Source of the DNA: JADKAV01 sp963704075
Lineage (GTDB): Bacteria > Actinomycetota > Actinomycetes > S36-B12 > UBA10799
NCBI GenBank assembly: GCA_963704075.1
Contig: CAVPGV010000008.1
Coordinates: 7,218-71,217, forward strand
Direction of reading: 5' to 3'
DNA: 64,000 nt
The notes below the pieces were generated by a model. That model searched no databases. It had not been told where the DNA came from and saw nothing but the letters and a program-made list of their open reading frames with translations. Below, one piece after another: positions 34,036 to 41,617 of the stretch; the stretch's first letter is position 1; each line of letters starts with the position of its first letter. Both the position numbers and the translations under genes were made by a program.

Positions 34036-34425
34036 ATGGTGACCATTGACGATCTGGCGGCGGGCAAGTACATCAGTCTGGCGACATTCAAACGCGACGG
34101 ATCCCGGGTCGCGACGCCCGTCTGGGTGACCCGCGACGGCGACCACCTGTACGTGATCACCGACCCGAACTCGGGCAAGGCCAAGCGGCTGCGGAACTCC
34201 GCGCGGGCGGAGGTGGCCCCATGCGATGCGCGGGGCAAGACCAGCGCCGACTACGTGCCCGCCTCTGCGGTCCTGCTGGACGACGCCGGAACCCACAAGG
34301 TGAGGGATCTGGTCAACGCGAAGTACGGGTTGATGGGCAAAGGGATTCAAGTCATGGGCAAATTGCGCAGCGCCCTGGGCCGCGGTAGCAACCAGCAGGT
34401 GGGCATCGAGATCACGCTGGGCTAG
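34036..34425 (+). CDS. PPOX-class F420-dependent protein (Rv2061-like)
   Basis: A 129-residue split-barrel protein closest in motif to the PPOX class 'Rv2061 family' thought to use F420. KYISLATFKRDGSRVATPVW opens the barrel, LYVITDPNSGKAKRLRN is the cofactor-side strand and EVAPCDARGK follows. A substrate is not known. ATG 34036 or GTG 34039 could start it; the GTG lies 6 nt behind TACGAT. It converges on the SRPBCC gene with a 14-nt overlap. Confidence 0.75.
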   Translation: MVTIDDLAAGKYISLATFKRDGSRVATPVWVTRDGDHLYVITDPNSGKAKRLRNSARAEVAPCDARGKTSADYVPASAVLLDDAGTHKVRDLVNAKYGLMGKGIQVMGKLRSALGRGSNQQVGIEITLG

Positions 34426-34837
34426 AGCAGTATTCCTCCAGCGCGTCCAGAACTGCGTTCCAGGCCCGATGGAAGTAGTCGCGATTGGCCTGCCAATCCT
34501 GCCCCTGCCCATGGCCCCAATGGGCCAACCGCACGTCGGTGCCCTCCGCAGTGGCTGTCAAGCTCACGACGACCCACGTGTGTTGCCCCCGAGTCGCGAA
34601 GCCAGGCGGGGAGTTCCAGCTGAACACCACCAGCCGGTCCGGTTCCAGCGCCAGAATCCGGCAGCCCTCGCCCCCGCGAACACCGTCGGGCGCATCGGTC
34701 AGGAACGCCCACTCGTAGCGACCTCCAACAACGGGCTCGACGATCGCCTCGACCCCGGCGAAGGCGGCGACTCCCTGCGCGTCGGTCCACAGGCGGTACA
34801 CCCGGGCGGGGTCGACGGCGACCTCCCGCCGGGCCAC
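34412..34837 (-). CDS. SRPBCC / AHSA1-like protein
   Basis: A 141-residue START-like fold protein of the AHSA1/activator of Hsp90 group. REVAVDPARVYRLWTD starts the first helix, VVGGRYEWAF and PDRLVVFSW are typical strands, and the long C-terminal helix is WQANRDYFHRAWNAVLDALEE. It probably binds a hydrophobic ligand. GTG 34837 is the first start after an in-frame stop. It follows the DJ-1-like gene, with which it is likely co-transcribed. Confidence 0.7.
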   Translation of the reverse strand: MARREVAVDPARVYRLWTDAQGVAAFAGVEAIVEPVVGGRYEWAFLTDAPDGVRGGEGCRILALEPDRLVVFSWNSPPGFATRGQHTWVVVSLTATAEGTDVRLAHWGHGQGQDWQANRDYFHRAWNAVLDALEEYCSSPA

Positions 34838-34861
34838 GACCGGATCCAGCCCGCCGTGCCA

Positions 34862-35433
34862 TCACCGTAGAAACTCCACGCGTAGTCCATCTGCCGGGCC
34901 ACCAGGCGCGCCAACGCCGAATCGGCGAACCGGGCCACCAGATGCAGTCCCACGTCGATGCCGCAGGCGATCCCCCCACCGGTGACGACGCTCGCCGGTG
35001 TCGACCACCCGGGCGGTCCTGCCCCCGGGCAGGTCCAGCACGTCGACGTCCTCCCAGTGGGTGGTCCATTCCCGACCGGCCAGCAGGCCCGCGTCGGCCA
35101 GCAGGAACGCCCCCGTGCACACGCTGGCGACCACGTCCCGCTCACGCGCCGGCCCCTTCACCGCCTGCATCAGCGCGGGGTCCGCGAGCGCGCGGAGACG
35201 TCGATCGTGCCGGGGACAAGGACCACTCCGTCATTGCGCGCGGTGCCGGTGGACAGCACCCGCACCCCGCCGTAGCTGGGCACGGACTCCCCGTCGGGGG
35301 TGAAGGCCACCATCGAGAAGACGGCGGGTTCCCCCTGCCTTTCCAGCAGACGGTTCGCGGTGAGGAAGACCTCCCACGGCCCGCTGAAGTCCATCAGGTC
35401 CATGCCCTCGAACAGCAGGAAGTCGACGTTCAC
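34862..35433 (-). CDS. DJ-1/PfpI-family protein, two frameshifts
   Basis: A DJ-1/PfpI-superfamily protein of the AraC-like glutaminase type. VDFLLFEGMDLMDFSGPWEV opens the protein, the nucleophile elbow VASVCTGAFLLADAGLL holds the reactive Cys, and TGGGIACGIDVGLHLVARF ends the domain. These parts lie in three frames, with breaks near 35190 and 34998, and the true stop is unclear. The GTG start overlaps the SGNH hydrolase stop by 4 nt. Activity (glyoxalase-like, protease-like or isocyanide hydratase-like) cannot be told. Confidence 0.65.
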
Positions 35434-36059
35434 GACACGAGCTCCTGAACCCGCGGCGCCAGTGCGTGCCCAAGGGCACGCTGGCCGTCCGGGTCCAAAT
35501 GGATCCCGTCGACGGCAGACGGTTGCGCCACGTCACCGGCGGCGAAGAACGGCGTTCCGGTCTGCTCGCAGATCACCCGGAACTGGACCTCCAGTTCGCG
35601 GGACTCGGCGTCCCGGCCCTCGTAGAAGACGCCCATGAATCCCTTGGCCTGCACTATCGGCGGCGGCGCGACGACCAAGCACTGCGGCCCACCCGCGCCA
35701 GGGCCAGCACCGCTGCGGTTCACGATGTCGATCAGCGTCCACAAGCCCGAAGCGGAATGCCGCGCGGACAGACCCAGCGGGCCCTGCAGGTCATTGGTTC
35801 CCAGCATGAGGATCACCAGGTCCACGGGCGCGTGCGATTCCAGGATCGGCGCGAGCAGGGCGCGGCCGCTACGAGCATCCGCGTAGGGCGAGTCGAACAC
35901 CGTCGTCCGGCCGGGCAGCGCCTCGCTGATCACCGTGTGCCCGGCGCCGAGGTCGTCGGACATGACCTCGGGCCACCTGTCCGCGCGGTCGAACCGGCCG
36001 CCGGTCACGGGGTCGTAGCCGTACGTCAGGGAGTCGCCGAAACACAGAACCACCGCCAT
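35430..36059 (-). CDS. SGNH/GDSL hydrolase
   Basis: A 209-residue esterase of the SGNH family. Block I FGDSLTYGYDP has the catalytic Ser, block III is MLGTNDLQG, and block V DGIHLDPDGQ gives the Asp-His pair. A conserved Gly near SEALPGRTT serves the oxyanion hole. No signal peptide, so it should act on a cytosolic acyl ester. ATG 36059 begins right at the family core. First gene of the SGNH - DJ-1 - SRPBCC run on the minus strand. Confidence 0.85.
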   Translation of the reverse strand: MAVVLCFGDSLTYGYDPVTGGRFDRADRWPEVMSDDLGAGHTVISEALPGRTTVFDSPYADARSGRALLAPILESHAPVDLVILMLGTNDLQGPLGLSARHSASGLWTLIDIVNRSGAGPGAGGPQCLVVAPPPIVQAKGFMGVFYEGRDAESRELEVQFRVICEQTGTPFFAAGDVAQPSAVDGIHLDPDGQRALGHALAPRVQELVS

Positions 36060-36113
36060 AAGCGCCAAATCTAGCGCCGAACCTCACCGGTGGTCGGGAA
36101 GCCCGGGTCAGGG

Positions 36114-36911
36114 TCACCCCCGCGGTTCGGAGTCGCCGATCACCGAACGCCCGTGGAACGTCTTCATCCCGTCGAACGCCCCCGCCCACCGCGAGATCCG
36201 GTCGGAGACGGCTGGCGGAAGTGGCCTGACCAGATAGGCGGTGAGAACCGCCGGGCGGTTGAGCAAGAGTCGTTGCCGGTTGCGTTCCACCGCGTTCAGG
36301 ATGCTTGTGGCGGCGTAGTCCGGGGTCAGTTCCGGGAAGTACCACGGGGACTTGACGCCCTCGAACATTCCGGTGTTGATGACTTGCGGCATGACCACCG
36401 TGGTCCTCACACCGGGGGCGTCGTCGGCCAGTTCGGTACGCAAGGATTCGGCGAATCCGTACGCTGCATGTTTGCTTGCGACGTAGTCGCTCATGCCCGG
36501 CACCGGGGTCGCGCCGACCAACGATGCGATGGTGACGATGTGCCCGCTGTTGCGCTCCATCATCGCGGGCAGGAAGGCCTTGGTGCACCAGAACAGCGCC
36601 AGCACGTTGACGGCCATCGTCTTCTCGATCGCGTCGTCGGGCAGGTCGATCAGTCGGCGACCGCTGACAACGCCGGCGTTGAGAATGAGGACGTCGACCG
36701 GACCGGTGCTTTGTGCCTGCGCATAGACCGCCTCGCGATCGGTGACGTCGACCACCGCGGTGGACATTCCGGTGAGTGACCGCAACGACTCCGCGTCGAG
36801 GTCCCAGGCCACCACCTGCGCCCCGCGCCGCTGCGCCTCGAGGGCCATCAACCGGCCGATTCCGGAGCCCGCGCCGGTGATGAGTACCTTCTTGTCCTGC
36901 AACCGCGTCAT
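36114..36911 (-). CDS. Short-chain dehydrogenase/reductase
   Basis: A 265-residue classical SDR using NAD(P)H. The cofactor loop is TGAGSGIG (residues 12-19), NAGVVSG and the catalytic YVASK follow, with the active Ser in TIASLVGA. The C-terminal extension (VLTAYLVRPLPPAVSDRISRW) resembles membrane-associated retinol-dehydrogenase-like SDRs acting on lipophilic alcohols. The upstream MEKHL gene ends 4 nt before its ATG, so both form one transcript. Substrate unknown. Confidence 0.85.
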   Translation of the reverse strand: MTRLQDKKVLITGAGSGIGRLMALEAQRRGAQVVAWDLDAESLRSLTGMSTAVVDVTDREAVYAQAQSTGPVDVLILNAGVVSGRRLIDLPDDAIEKTMAVNVLALFWCTKAFLPAMMERNSGHIVTIASLVGATPVPGMSDYVASKHAAYGFAESLRTELADDAPGVRTTVVMPQVINTGMFEGVKSPWYFPELTPDYAATSILNAVERNRQRLLLNRPAVLTAYLVRPLPPAVSDRISRWAGAFDGMKTFHGRSVIGDSEPRG

Positions 36912-36915
36912 CGCT

Positions 36916-37332
36916 TCACCCTTCCACAGGTTCGGTCCTGTCGAAAGCCGCTGCCTGACCGCGGACAGCGCCCTGCTCGTCGGTGACCGGCCACACGGTG
37001 GCTTCCAGAATCCGGAAACGCCGGCCTGAGGCTGCGATCCGGACGCCGGAATAGCCGCGCACCACAGTGCTACTGCTCAACGCCGCGGCCCGTTCGGATC
37101 GGGCCTCCGGCGGCGCGGTCAGCCGTGACGGCGTACCGAGCAATGGCCGCTCCCAGAGGCGCACCGCGGCACGGTTGGCGTACACGAACCGCGGGTCGTC
37201 GGCGGTGTCATGGCACAGGACGACGCGGTCACAGTCGTCGAGGTCGCCTGGCGCACACAATGGCTCACCGATCGCGCGGGCGTAGGACATCACGATCCAT
37301 CGACGCCACTGCGCCGGATCGAGGCTGGTCAT
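36916..37332 (-). CDS. MEKHL (PAS-like) domain protein
   Basis: A 138-residue protein matching the MEKHL/PAS-like family: DPRFVYANRAAVRLWERPL is the PAS-type core and GTPSRLTAPPEARSERA the family loop; GRRFRILEATVWPVTDEQG ends the fold. Such domains bind small ligands or cofactors. It is coupled to the SDR 4 nt downstream. No output domain is fused, so it may be a stand-alone sensor. Confidence 0.75.
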   Translation of the reverse strand: MTSLDPAQWRRWIVMSYARAIGEPLCAPGDLDDCDRVVLCHDTADDPRFVYANRAAVRLWERPLLGTPSRLTAPPEARSERAAALSSSTVVRGYSGVRIAASGRRFRILEATVWPVTDEQGAVRGQAAAFDRTEPVEG

Positions 37333-37353
37333 CGCGGACCCACCCCGGACCGC

Positions 37354-37947
37354 TCAGGGGAGTTGGGTCGGGGTCGGGGTCGCAGTCTCGGTGGCCGTCG
37401 CGGTGGCCGTCTCGGTGGCCGTGGCCGTGGCGGTCTCGGTGGCCGTCGCAGTCGCCGTGGCGGTCCTCGTCTCGGACCTCGTCACCGTCTCGGTGCTGGT
37501 CGGACTCGGCGACTCCGAGGGATCCGTGTCCGTGCCACCATCACCGCTGGTGAAGAAGAAGGCCAGAGCCGCGAGAACCACCAGCACCCCTAGGATGGCC
37601 GCGATGATCCAGCCGACCGGAGAGCTCTTCTTCGGGGTCGGGGCGCCTTCGACCCACTCCATGTACAACACCGAGCCCCGCGGAACCCATGCCCCGGGCA
37701 GCGGGTTCTGGGCCACAATGCGAGCCGCAGGCTGACCCGGCACTGGCTGTTGCCCGGCGAACGAGGCCGGCGTCTGCCCCCATTGAGTGGCTACCCCGGG
37801 CAGCGGTTGGTCGGCCACCGCCTGGACCTGGAACATCGGCGCGAGCCCACTCTGGCCGACGACGTTGAACGCGACTTCCGGGCTCAGACCCACCGTCTGT
37901 GGCACCTGCACACTGTCGACGGGGTTCTGCGGCCACGTGCTGGTCAT
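37354..37947 (-). CDS. Membrane protein with PASTA-like N-terminus and Thr/Ala repeat tail
   Basis: A 197-residue protein. The first 100 residues contain two PASTA-like modules (VPQTVGLSPEVAFNVVGQSG and a second ending VPRGSVLYMEW), followed by a membrane helix (about 117-139, WIIAAILGVLVVLAALAFFF). The tail is low-complexity Thr/Ala/Glu, including repeated ETATATAT units, ending in PTPTQLP. PASTA modules usually bind muropeptides outside the cell, but here the order places them before the helix with no signal peptide, so topology is uncertain. ATG 37947 has GAAGGG ahead. Confidence 0.6.
   Translation of the reverse strand: MTSTWPQNPVDSVQVPQTVGLSPEVAFNVVGQSGLAPMFQVQAVADQPLPGVATQWGQTPASFAGQQPVPGQPAARIVAQNPLPGAWVPRGSVLYMEWVEGAPTPKKSSPVGWIIAAILGVLVVLAALAFFFTSGDGGTDTDPSESPSPTSTETVTRSETRTATATATATETATATATETATATATETATPTPTQLP
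37385..37470. repeat. Coding minisatellite of Thr/Ala/Glu codons
   Basis: Imperfect tandem GTGGCCGTCGCG/GTCTCG units (plus-strand view), about 18-24 bp, encode the ETATATAT repeats of the 37354-37947 protein. Copy number probably varies between strains. Confidence 0.6.
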
Positions 37948-38031
37948 GTTGTTCCCTTCACCGGACGTTACGGAGCACGCTAGCGCGTTGTCGGCCCCGC
38001 ACATCGGACCGACGTGACTTAATGTCGGGGC

Positions 38032-38751
38032 ATGGACGACGCGGTTCCCGGGAGCGGGGACTGCGAGGCGCATATCGAACAGTGGGGGCAGCCGGTTCTT
38101 CTGCTGACCTCCGCGTCCTTCCTGCTCGCCGGCCTGTTCGTTTGGTGGTTCGCCCGTCGCCACGCGGCGTTGAATCCGGTACCCCGCGCCCTGGTGTGGT
38201 CGTACGCCGCCGGCCTCATGCTCGCCGGTCTGGGCAGCATGGACTACCACGGCCCGACCGTCGGCCCACAACCGCAGTTGCACGACGGGGGGCTGGCCAT
38301 CGCTCTGGTCGCGGCCCTGGCGATCGACCTGACCGCACTGCAGTGGAGGCGGCGGATCTGGGTCCTGGCAATCTTCCTGGCTGCCGCGCTCGTGGTGATC
38401 GCCCTCGTCCCCGCGGCCGGCCCGGCACTTGCCGGGATCGCAGCGATCGGTCTGGTCGTGGCCGAGGTCTCGGTGTACCGCCACGGACTGCGACCGATCA
38501 CGCCTGCCCTCTGGGCGGCCCTGCTCAGCTTGATCCTCGGCGCTGTGGCGTTCTCACTGAGCCGGACAGGGGGCCCGCTGTGCGACCCCGACTCCTGGTT
38601 CCAGGGACACGGTGTGTGGCATGTCCTCACAGCGGCGGCGCTGGGTTTGTGGGCGGTGACCGCCCTGGCGCCTTCCGACGCCGGCGACAGCCGCCTCGTG
38701 CATGTGGGTTCGGATGAATCGGGCGGTGGGCGCCGCCGCCCGCTGTTCTGA
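38032..38751 (+). CDS. CREST-superfamily (alkaline ceramidase-like) membrane hydrolase
   Basis: A 239-residue protein with about seven helices. The three metal-site blocks of CREST hydrolases (ceramidase, PAQR, Per1) are visible: Ser/Asp/His in GSMDYHGP, His-Asp in QLHDGG and the final GHGVWHVLTAAALG. The N-terminal CEAHIEQ and the CDPDSWFQ loop also fit. It probably hydrolyses a lipid amide. ATG 38032 lies 6 nt behind TAATGT. Its substrate in an actinobacterium is unclear. Confidence 0.65.
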   Translation: MDDAVPGSGDCEAHIEQWGQPVLLLTSASFLLAGLFVWWFARRHAALNPVPRALVWSYAAGLMLAGLGSMDYHGPTVGPQPQLHDGGLAIALVAALAIDLTALQWRRRIWVLAIFLAAALVVIALVPAAGPALAGIAAIGLVVAEVSVYRHGLRPITPALWAALLSLILGAVAFSLSRTGGPLCDPDSWFQGHGVWHVLTAAALGLWAVTALAPSDAGDSRLVHVGSDESGGGRRRPLF

Positions 38752-38840
38752 CGGGGAGGAGCGCCAGCCTCAATGACGCGCTGCGGCGCGCCCGAGCGAC
38801 GACCTCGGATCAACAGACGACCGCAACCTCGTGGACGGAG

Positions 38841-39737
38841 TCAGGGCTGCTGTGCGGGTATCTGGCTGAGGTATTCCAGCATCGCCTGCTGGACCTGCGC
38901 CTGTGCCTGCTCGCGACTGATCGTGGCCTGACCGTCCCCGCGCTGTGCCCCGTAGTCACCGAAGAACGCGTGCGTACCACCCTCGATCTCGACGTACTGG
39001 GTGTCCGCGGGCAAGGAGTCCTTGCTCGCCTGGATGTCGTCCGGAGTGCTCAATCCGTCCTCGCTGCCCGAGATGCTCAGCACCGGGATGCCCAGTGAAC
39101 TCTGGTCGCCGATCGGGAACGAGCCCAGCAGAATCAGACCGGCCGCGTCCTGTGTTTGACCGGACACCACCGCGCCGCCCAGCGAATGCCCGGCCACGAC
39201 CCACTGACTCACCTGCGGATCCGCGGCTCGCGCATCGGCGACGATGTCACCCACGGTGAACGCGATCCCCAGCGGGGGTTTGGCGATGTACACCGGATAC
39301 CCGGCTTGTACGACGGGTTCGAAGATCGACTGGTAGGCACGCGGATCGACCAAGGCGCCGGGCATGAACGCCACCCCCGTCGTGGCGGGCTGATCGGGTT
39401 CGAGCAGGATTCCGGTGCTGGACGATTGCGTCGCAGCGGGCGGTACCGGATCAGCGGGGTAGGGCGCCAACCAGATCGTGGCCGACGCCAGCCCGAGCCC
39501 CGATGCCGCTGCCAGCCAGCGGAACGCCGCCCGCAGGTTGCCCGGTTTGGGGGAGGACCCGGCGAAGGCCCACGTCACCAAGCCGATGCCGAGCACGGCC
39601 ACGACGATCAGCCAGACCAGATATGCCGGATGGCCCGCGGTGATGGCGGACCCCGATCTGACCACCGCCGCCCCGACCGCGACGAGCAGCGCGAATCCGG
39701 GGACCGCGCGGCTGAGAGTCAACGACGGTGTTTCCAC
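38841..39737 (-). CDS. Membrane-anchored alpha/beta hydrolase
   Basis: About 298 residues: three N-terminal membrane helices (roughly 8-30, 38-58, 72-92), then an outward alpha/beta hydrolase domain. The nucleophile elbow is AGHSLGGAVVS, the acid lies in ISGSEDGLS and the base in EGGTHAFFGDYG. It resembles the alpha/beta hydrolase_5 group of esterases. GTG 39737 overlaps the upstream 70-residue gene by 19 nt; a TTG at 39722, giving a TTGA overlap, is the alternative start. Confidence 0.75.
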   Translation of the reverse strand: METPSLTLSRAVPGFALLVAVGAAVVRSGSAITAGHPAYLVWLIVVAVLGIGLVTWAFAGSSPKPGNLRAAFRWLAAASGLGLASATIWLAPYPADPVPPAATQSSSTGILLEPDQPATTGVAFMPGALVDPRAYQSIFEPVVQAGYPVYIAKPPLGIAFTVGDIVADARAADPQVSQWVVAGHSLGGAVVSGQTQDAAGLILLGSFPIGDQSSLGIPVLSISGSEDGLSTPDDIQASKDSLPADTQYVEIEGGTHAFFGDYGAQRGDGQATISREQAQAQVQQAMLEYLSQIPAQQP

Positions 39738-39931
39738 AGGTAGGCGATCGGCCCGACCGGTTGGACGAGCAGCGCCAACGCCCACAAGCCCTTCCTCCCG
39801 TGGACCTCGGCAGCCGGACGGAACGCGAGATCAGCCGCTGCGGTCGCGGTCAAAGACAGCTCGATGCTGGCCACGGTGAGCAGCAGTGTCTGCTGCGTCG
39901 AGGTCAACTCCGACCACTTCTTGCTGGACAT
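39719..39931 (-). CDS. Small membrane protein, PLDc_N-like
   Basis: A 70-residue protein with two hydrophobic segments (about 17-35 and 48-63) and a C-terminus KGLWALALLVQPVGPIAYLW that resembles the phospholipase D N-terminal (PLDc_N) motif of small membrane proteins. AGGAGG precedes the ATG by 4 nt. It overlaps the hydrolase gene and is probably co-translated with it. Confidence 0.6.
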   Translation of the reverse strand: MSSKKWSELTSTQQTLLLTVASIELSLTATAAADLAFRPAAEVHGRKGLWALALLVQPVGPIAYLWKHRR

Positions 39932-40024
39932 GTCCGCCTCCTGATTTGTTGGCCGAAAGGGACTAGGCCACTCTCATTCTGACTTCGGCGGCATCGACAG
40001 CAACCGCGGACCTACCGCCTACAC

Positions 40025-40540
40025 CTAGTTCTTCGCGTCGCGCTTGGCCTGACGACGTGCGCCCTGTGCACGGGTGTCCGCCCGCCGCCGCTCGGTGCGC
40101 GTCGAGCGGTTGCTGGCATCCCCATGCTTCTTCGGGCCCGTGCCCTTCGGCGCGGACTTCTCCACCGGCTTGGCACCAGGCTTCTGGCCGGCCTTGGCCG
40201 CGCGCGCCGCCTCGAGCCGTTGCTGCTTGAGCTCCTCGGCGCTCTGGCGCGCCAGTTCGGACAGCCGCCGGCTCACCCGTGCCAACGCGTCCTCGAACAC
40301 CTCGGCCTTGTCGCGGGCCCGCTGGTTCTTCTTGAACGCCTTGCCCCGGCCACCACTGGCCGACACTCCCTTGGCCGCGCGCCGACGGTACTTGCCAGAG
40401 TATTTGTTGCGGGCGCGTCGGATGCGCGAGTGCAGCGCCGCCACCTGGTCCTCGTCGAGCTGCGCCATCGCGTCCTTGCTCGTCTCCTTGATGAGCAGGC
40501 GCTCCTCGTCGGTGAGGATGGCGAGTTGGGACTTCTTCAT
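40025..40540 (-). CDS. Conserved highly basic actinobacterial protein
   Basis: A 171-residue, very Lys/Arg/Ala-rich soluble protein. The N-terminal half is helical (DEERLLIKETSKDAMAQLDE) with RIRRARNKYSGKYRRRAAKG. The C-terminal 50 residues are Ala/Lys/Pro low complexity, like histone-H1-type tails. The same arrangement is seen in uncharacterised actinobacterial proteins. Nucleic-acid binding is plausible from charge; no motif proves it. Its upstream region abuts the broken end of the PiT gene. Confidence 0.65.
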   Translation of the reverse strand: MKKSQLAILTDEERLLIKETSKDAMAQLDEDQVAALHSRIRRARNKYSGKYRRRAAKGVSASGGRGKAFKKNQRARDKAEVFEDALARVSRRLSELARQSAEELKQQRLEAARAAKAGQKPGAKPVEKSAPKGTGPKKHGDASNRSTRTERRRADTRAQGARRQAKRDAKN

Positions 40541-40623
40541 GTGTGCGGCTCCATCGGTCCGTAGGGTCGGGTTCGACGATAGGTCAGAGTCCACCAAACG
40601 GCTTGCGGGCAACCGGCTCATGA

Positions 40624-41487
40624 AACGCCATCATCGGTGGCCTCGTGGGCGCCGGACTCGCTGCGGGCGGATTCTCAGCCATCTCATGGGGCTCGGTGGA
40701 GAAGGCCGCGATCGGCATCGTCGCCAGCCCGCTGGTGGCCATCACGATCGCCTTCATCGCGATGTACTTCATCTACTTGCTGCAAAAGGTGTTCAAACTG
40801 CACGACAACCACCCGACCTTCAAGGGGCTGCAGCTCGTCTCCGCCGCGGGGCTGTCGTTCGGCCACGGCGCCAACGACGCCCAGAAGACGATCGGTGTGA
40901 TCGGAGCCCTGCTCGTGGGAGCCGGCTACGCGCAGACCTCTGACGGCAAGAACATCGCGGTGCCGATGTGGGTCGAACTCGCCGCCTACACCGCGATCGC
41001 CCTGGGAACCCTGTGGGGTGGTTGGAAGATCATCGAGACGATGGGCCTTCGCATCACCACGTTGCACGCCAACTCCGGAGCAGCGGCCAACCTCGGCGCC
41101 AGTACCGCGATCTTCGGTGCCACCGCAATGGGCGCCCCCATCTCCACGACCCAGGCCGCCGCCAGCTCGGTCATCGGCGCCGGCGTCTCCTCGGGCAAAG
41201 GGGCCAACTGGAAGGTCGTCGGCGAGATGGTCACGGCGTGGGTGCTGACCATCCCGATGGCCGCGGGCATCGCCTTCGGCATGTTCTGGTTGACACAGTT
41301 GCCGACCGTGCTGGCCTGGGTGGCCGTGAGTGTCAGCGTGATCGCCTTCGGCAGTTGGGTGGTCTGGGCGATGCGCAACACCATCCACGCTTCCGACGTC
41401 GAAGCGGAACTGCCCTCCGAGGAGGAACTCGACGAGTTCGACCAGGACCCGACCCCGCACCTCAAGGGCCACGGCCCGGTGGCATGA
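40624..41487 (+). pseudogene. pitA: PiT-family inorganic phosphate transporter, 5'-truncated
   Basis: The C-terminal two thirds of a PiT phosphate permease. The second PiT signature GHGANDAQKTIGVIGALLVG is present, as are ISTTQAAASSVIGAGVS and the acidic cytosolic tail. The first signature, normally in the N-terminal 130 residues, is absent. Family sequence begins abruptly near 40627 (AIIGGLVGAGLAAGG) just after an in-frame TGA, 85 bp from the divergent basic-protein start, so the 5' third and promoter are missing. A GTG at 40645 could give a 280-residue fragment. A deletion or an assembly misjoin explains this. Confidence 0.75.
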
Positions 41488-41617
41488 AGGAAGCCCACCG
41501 CTGTCGGCTGTGACCCGGGCCACATGACCGGGGATGCGTGCAAACATCTGTGCAACCAGTGACGTAATAGTCACAACCTTGGCTTGATCGGCAGCCTCAC
41601 CCGTCAAGCCGCCTTGA

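Noticed and set aside
40025..40540. Histone-like nucleoid protein
   Set aside because: The charge and Ala/Lys tail are suggestive, but no HU, Lsr2 or H1 signature was found; kept as conserved basic protein.
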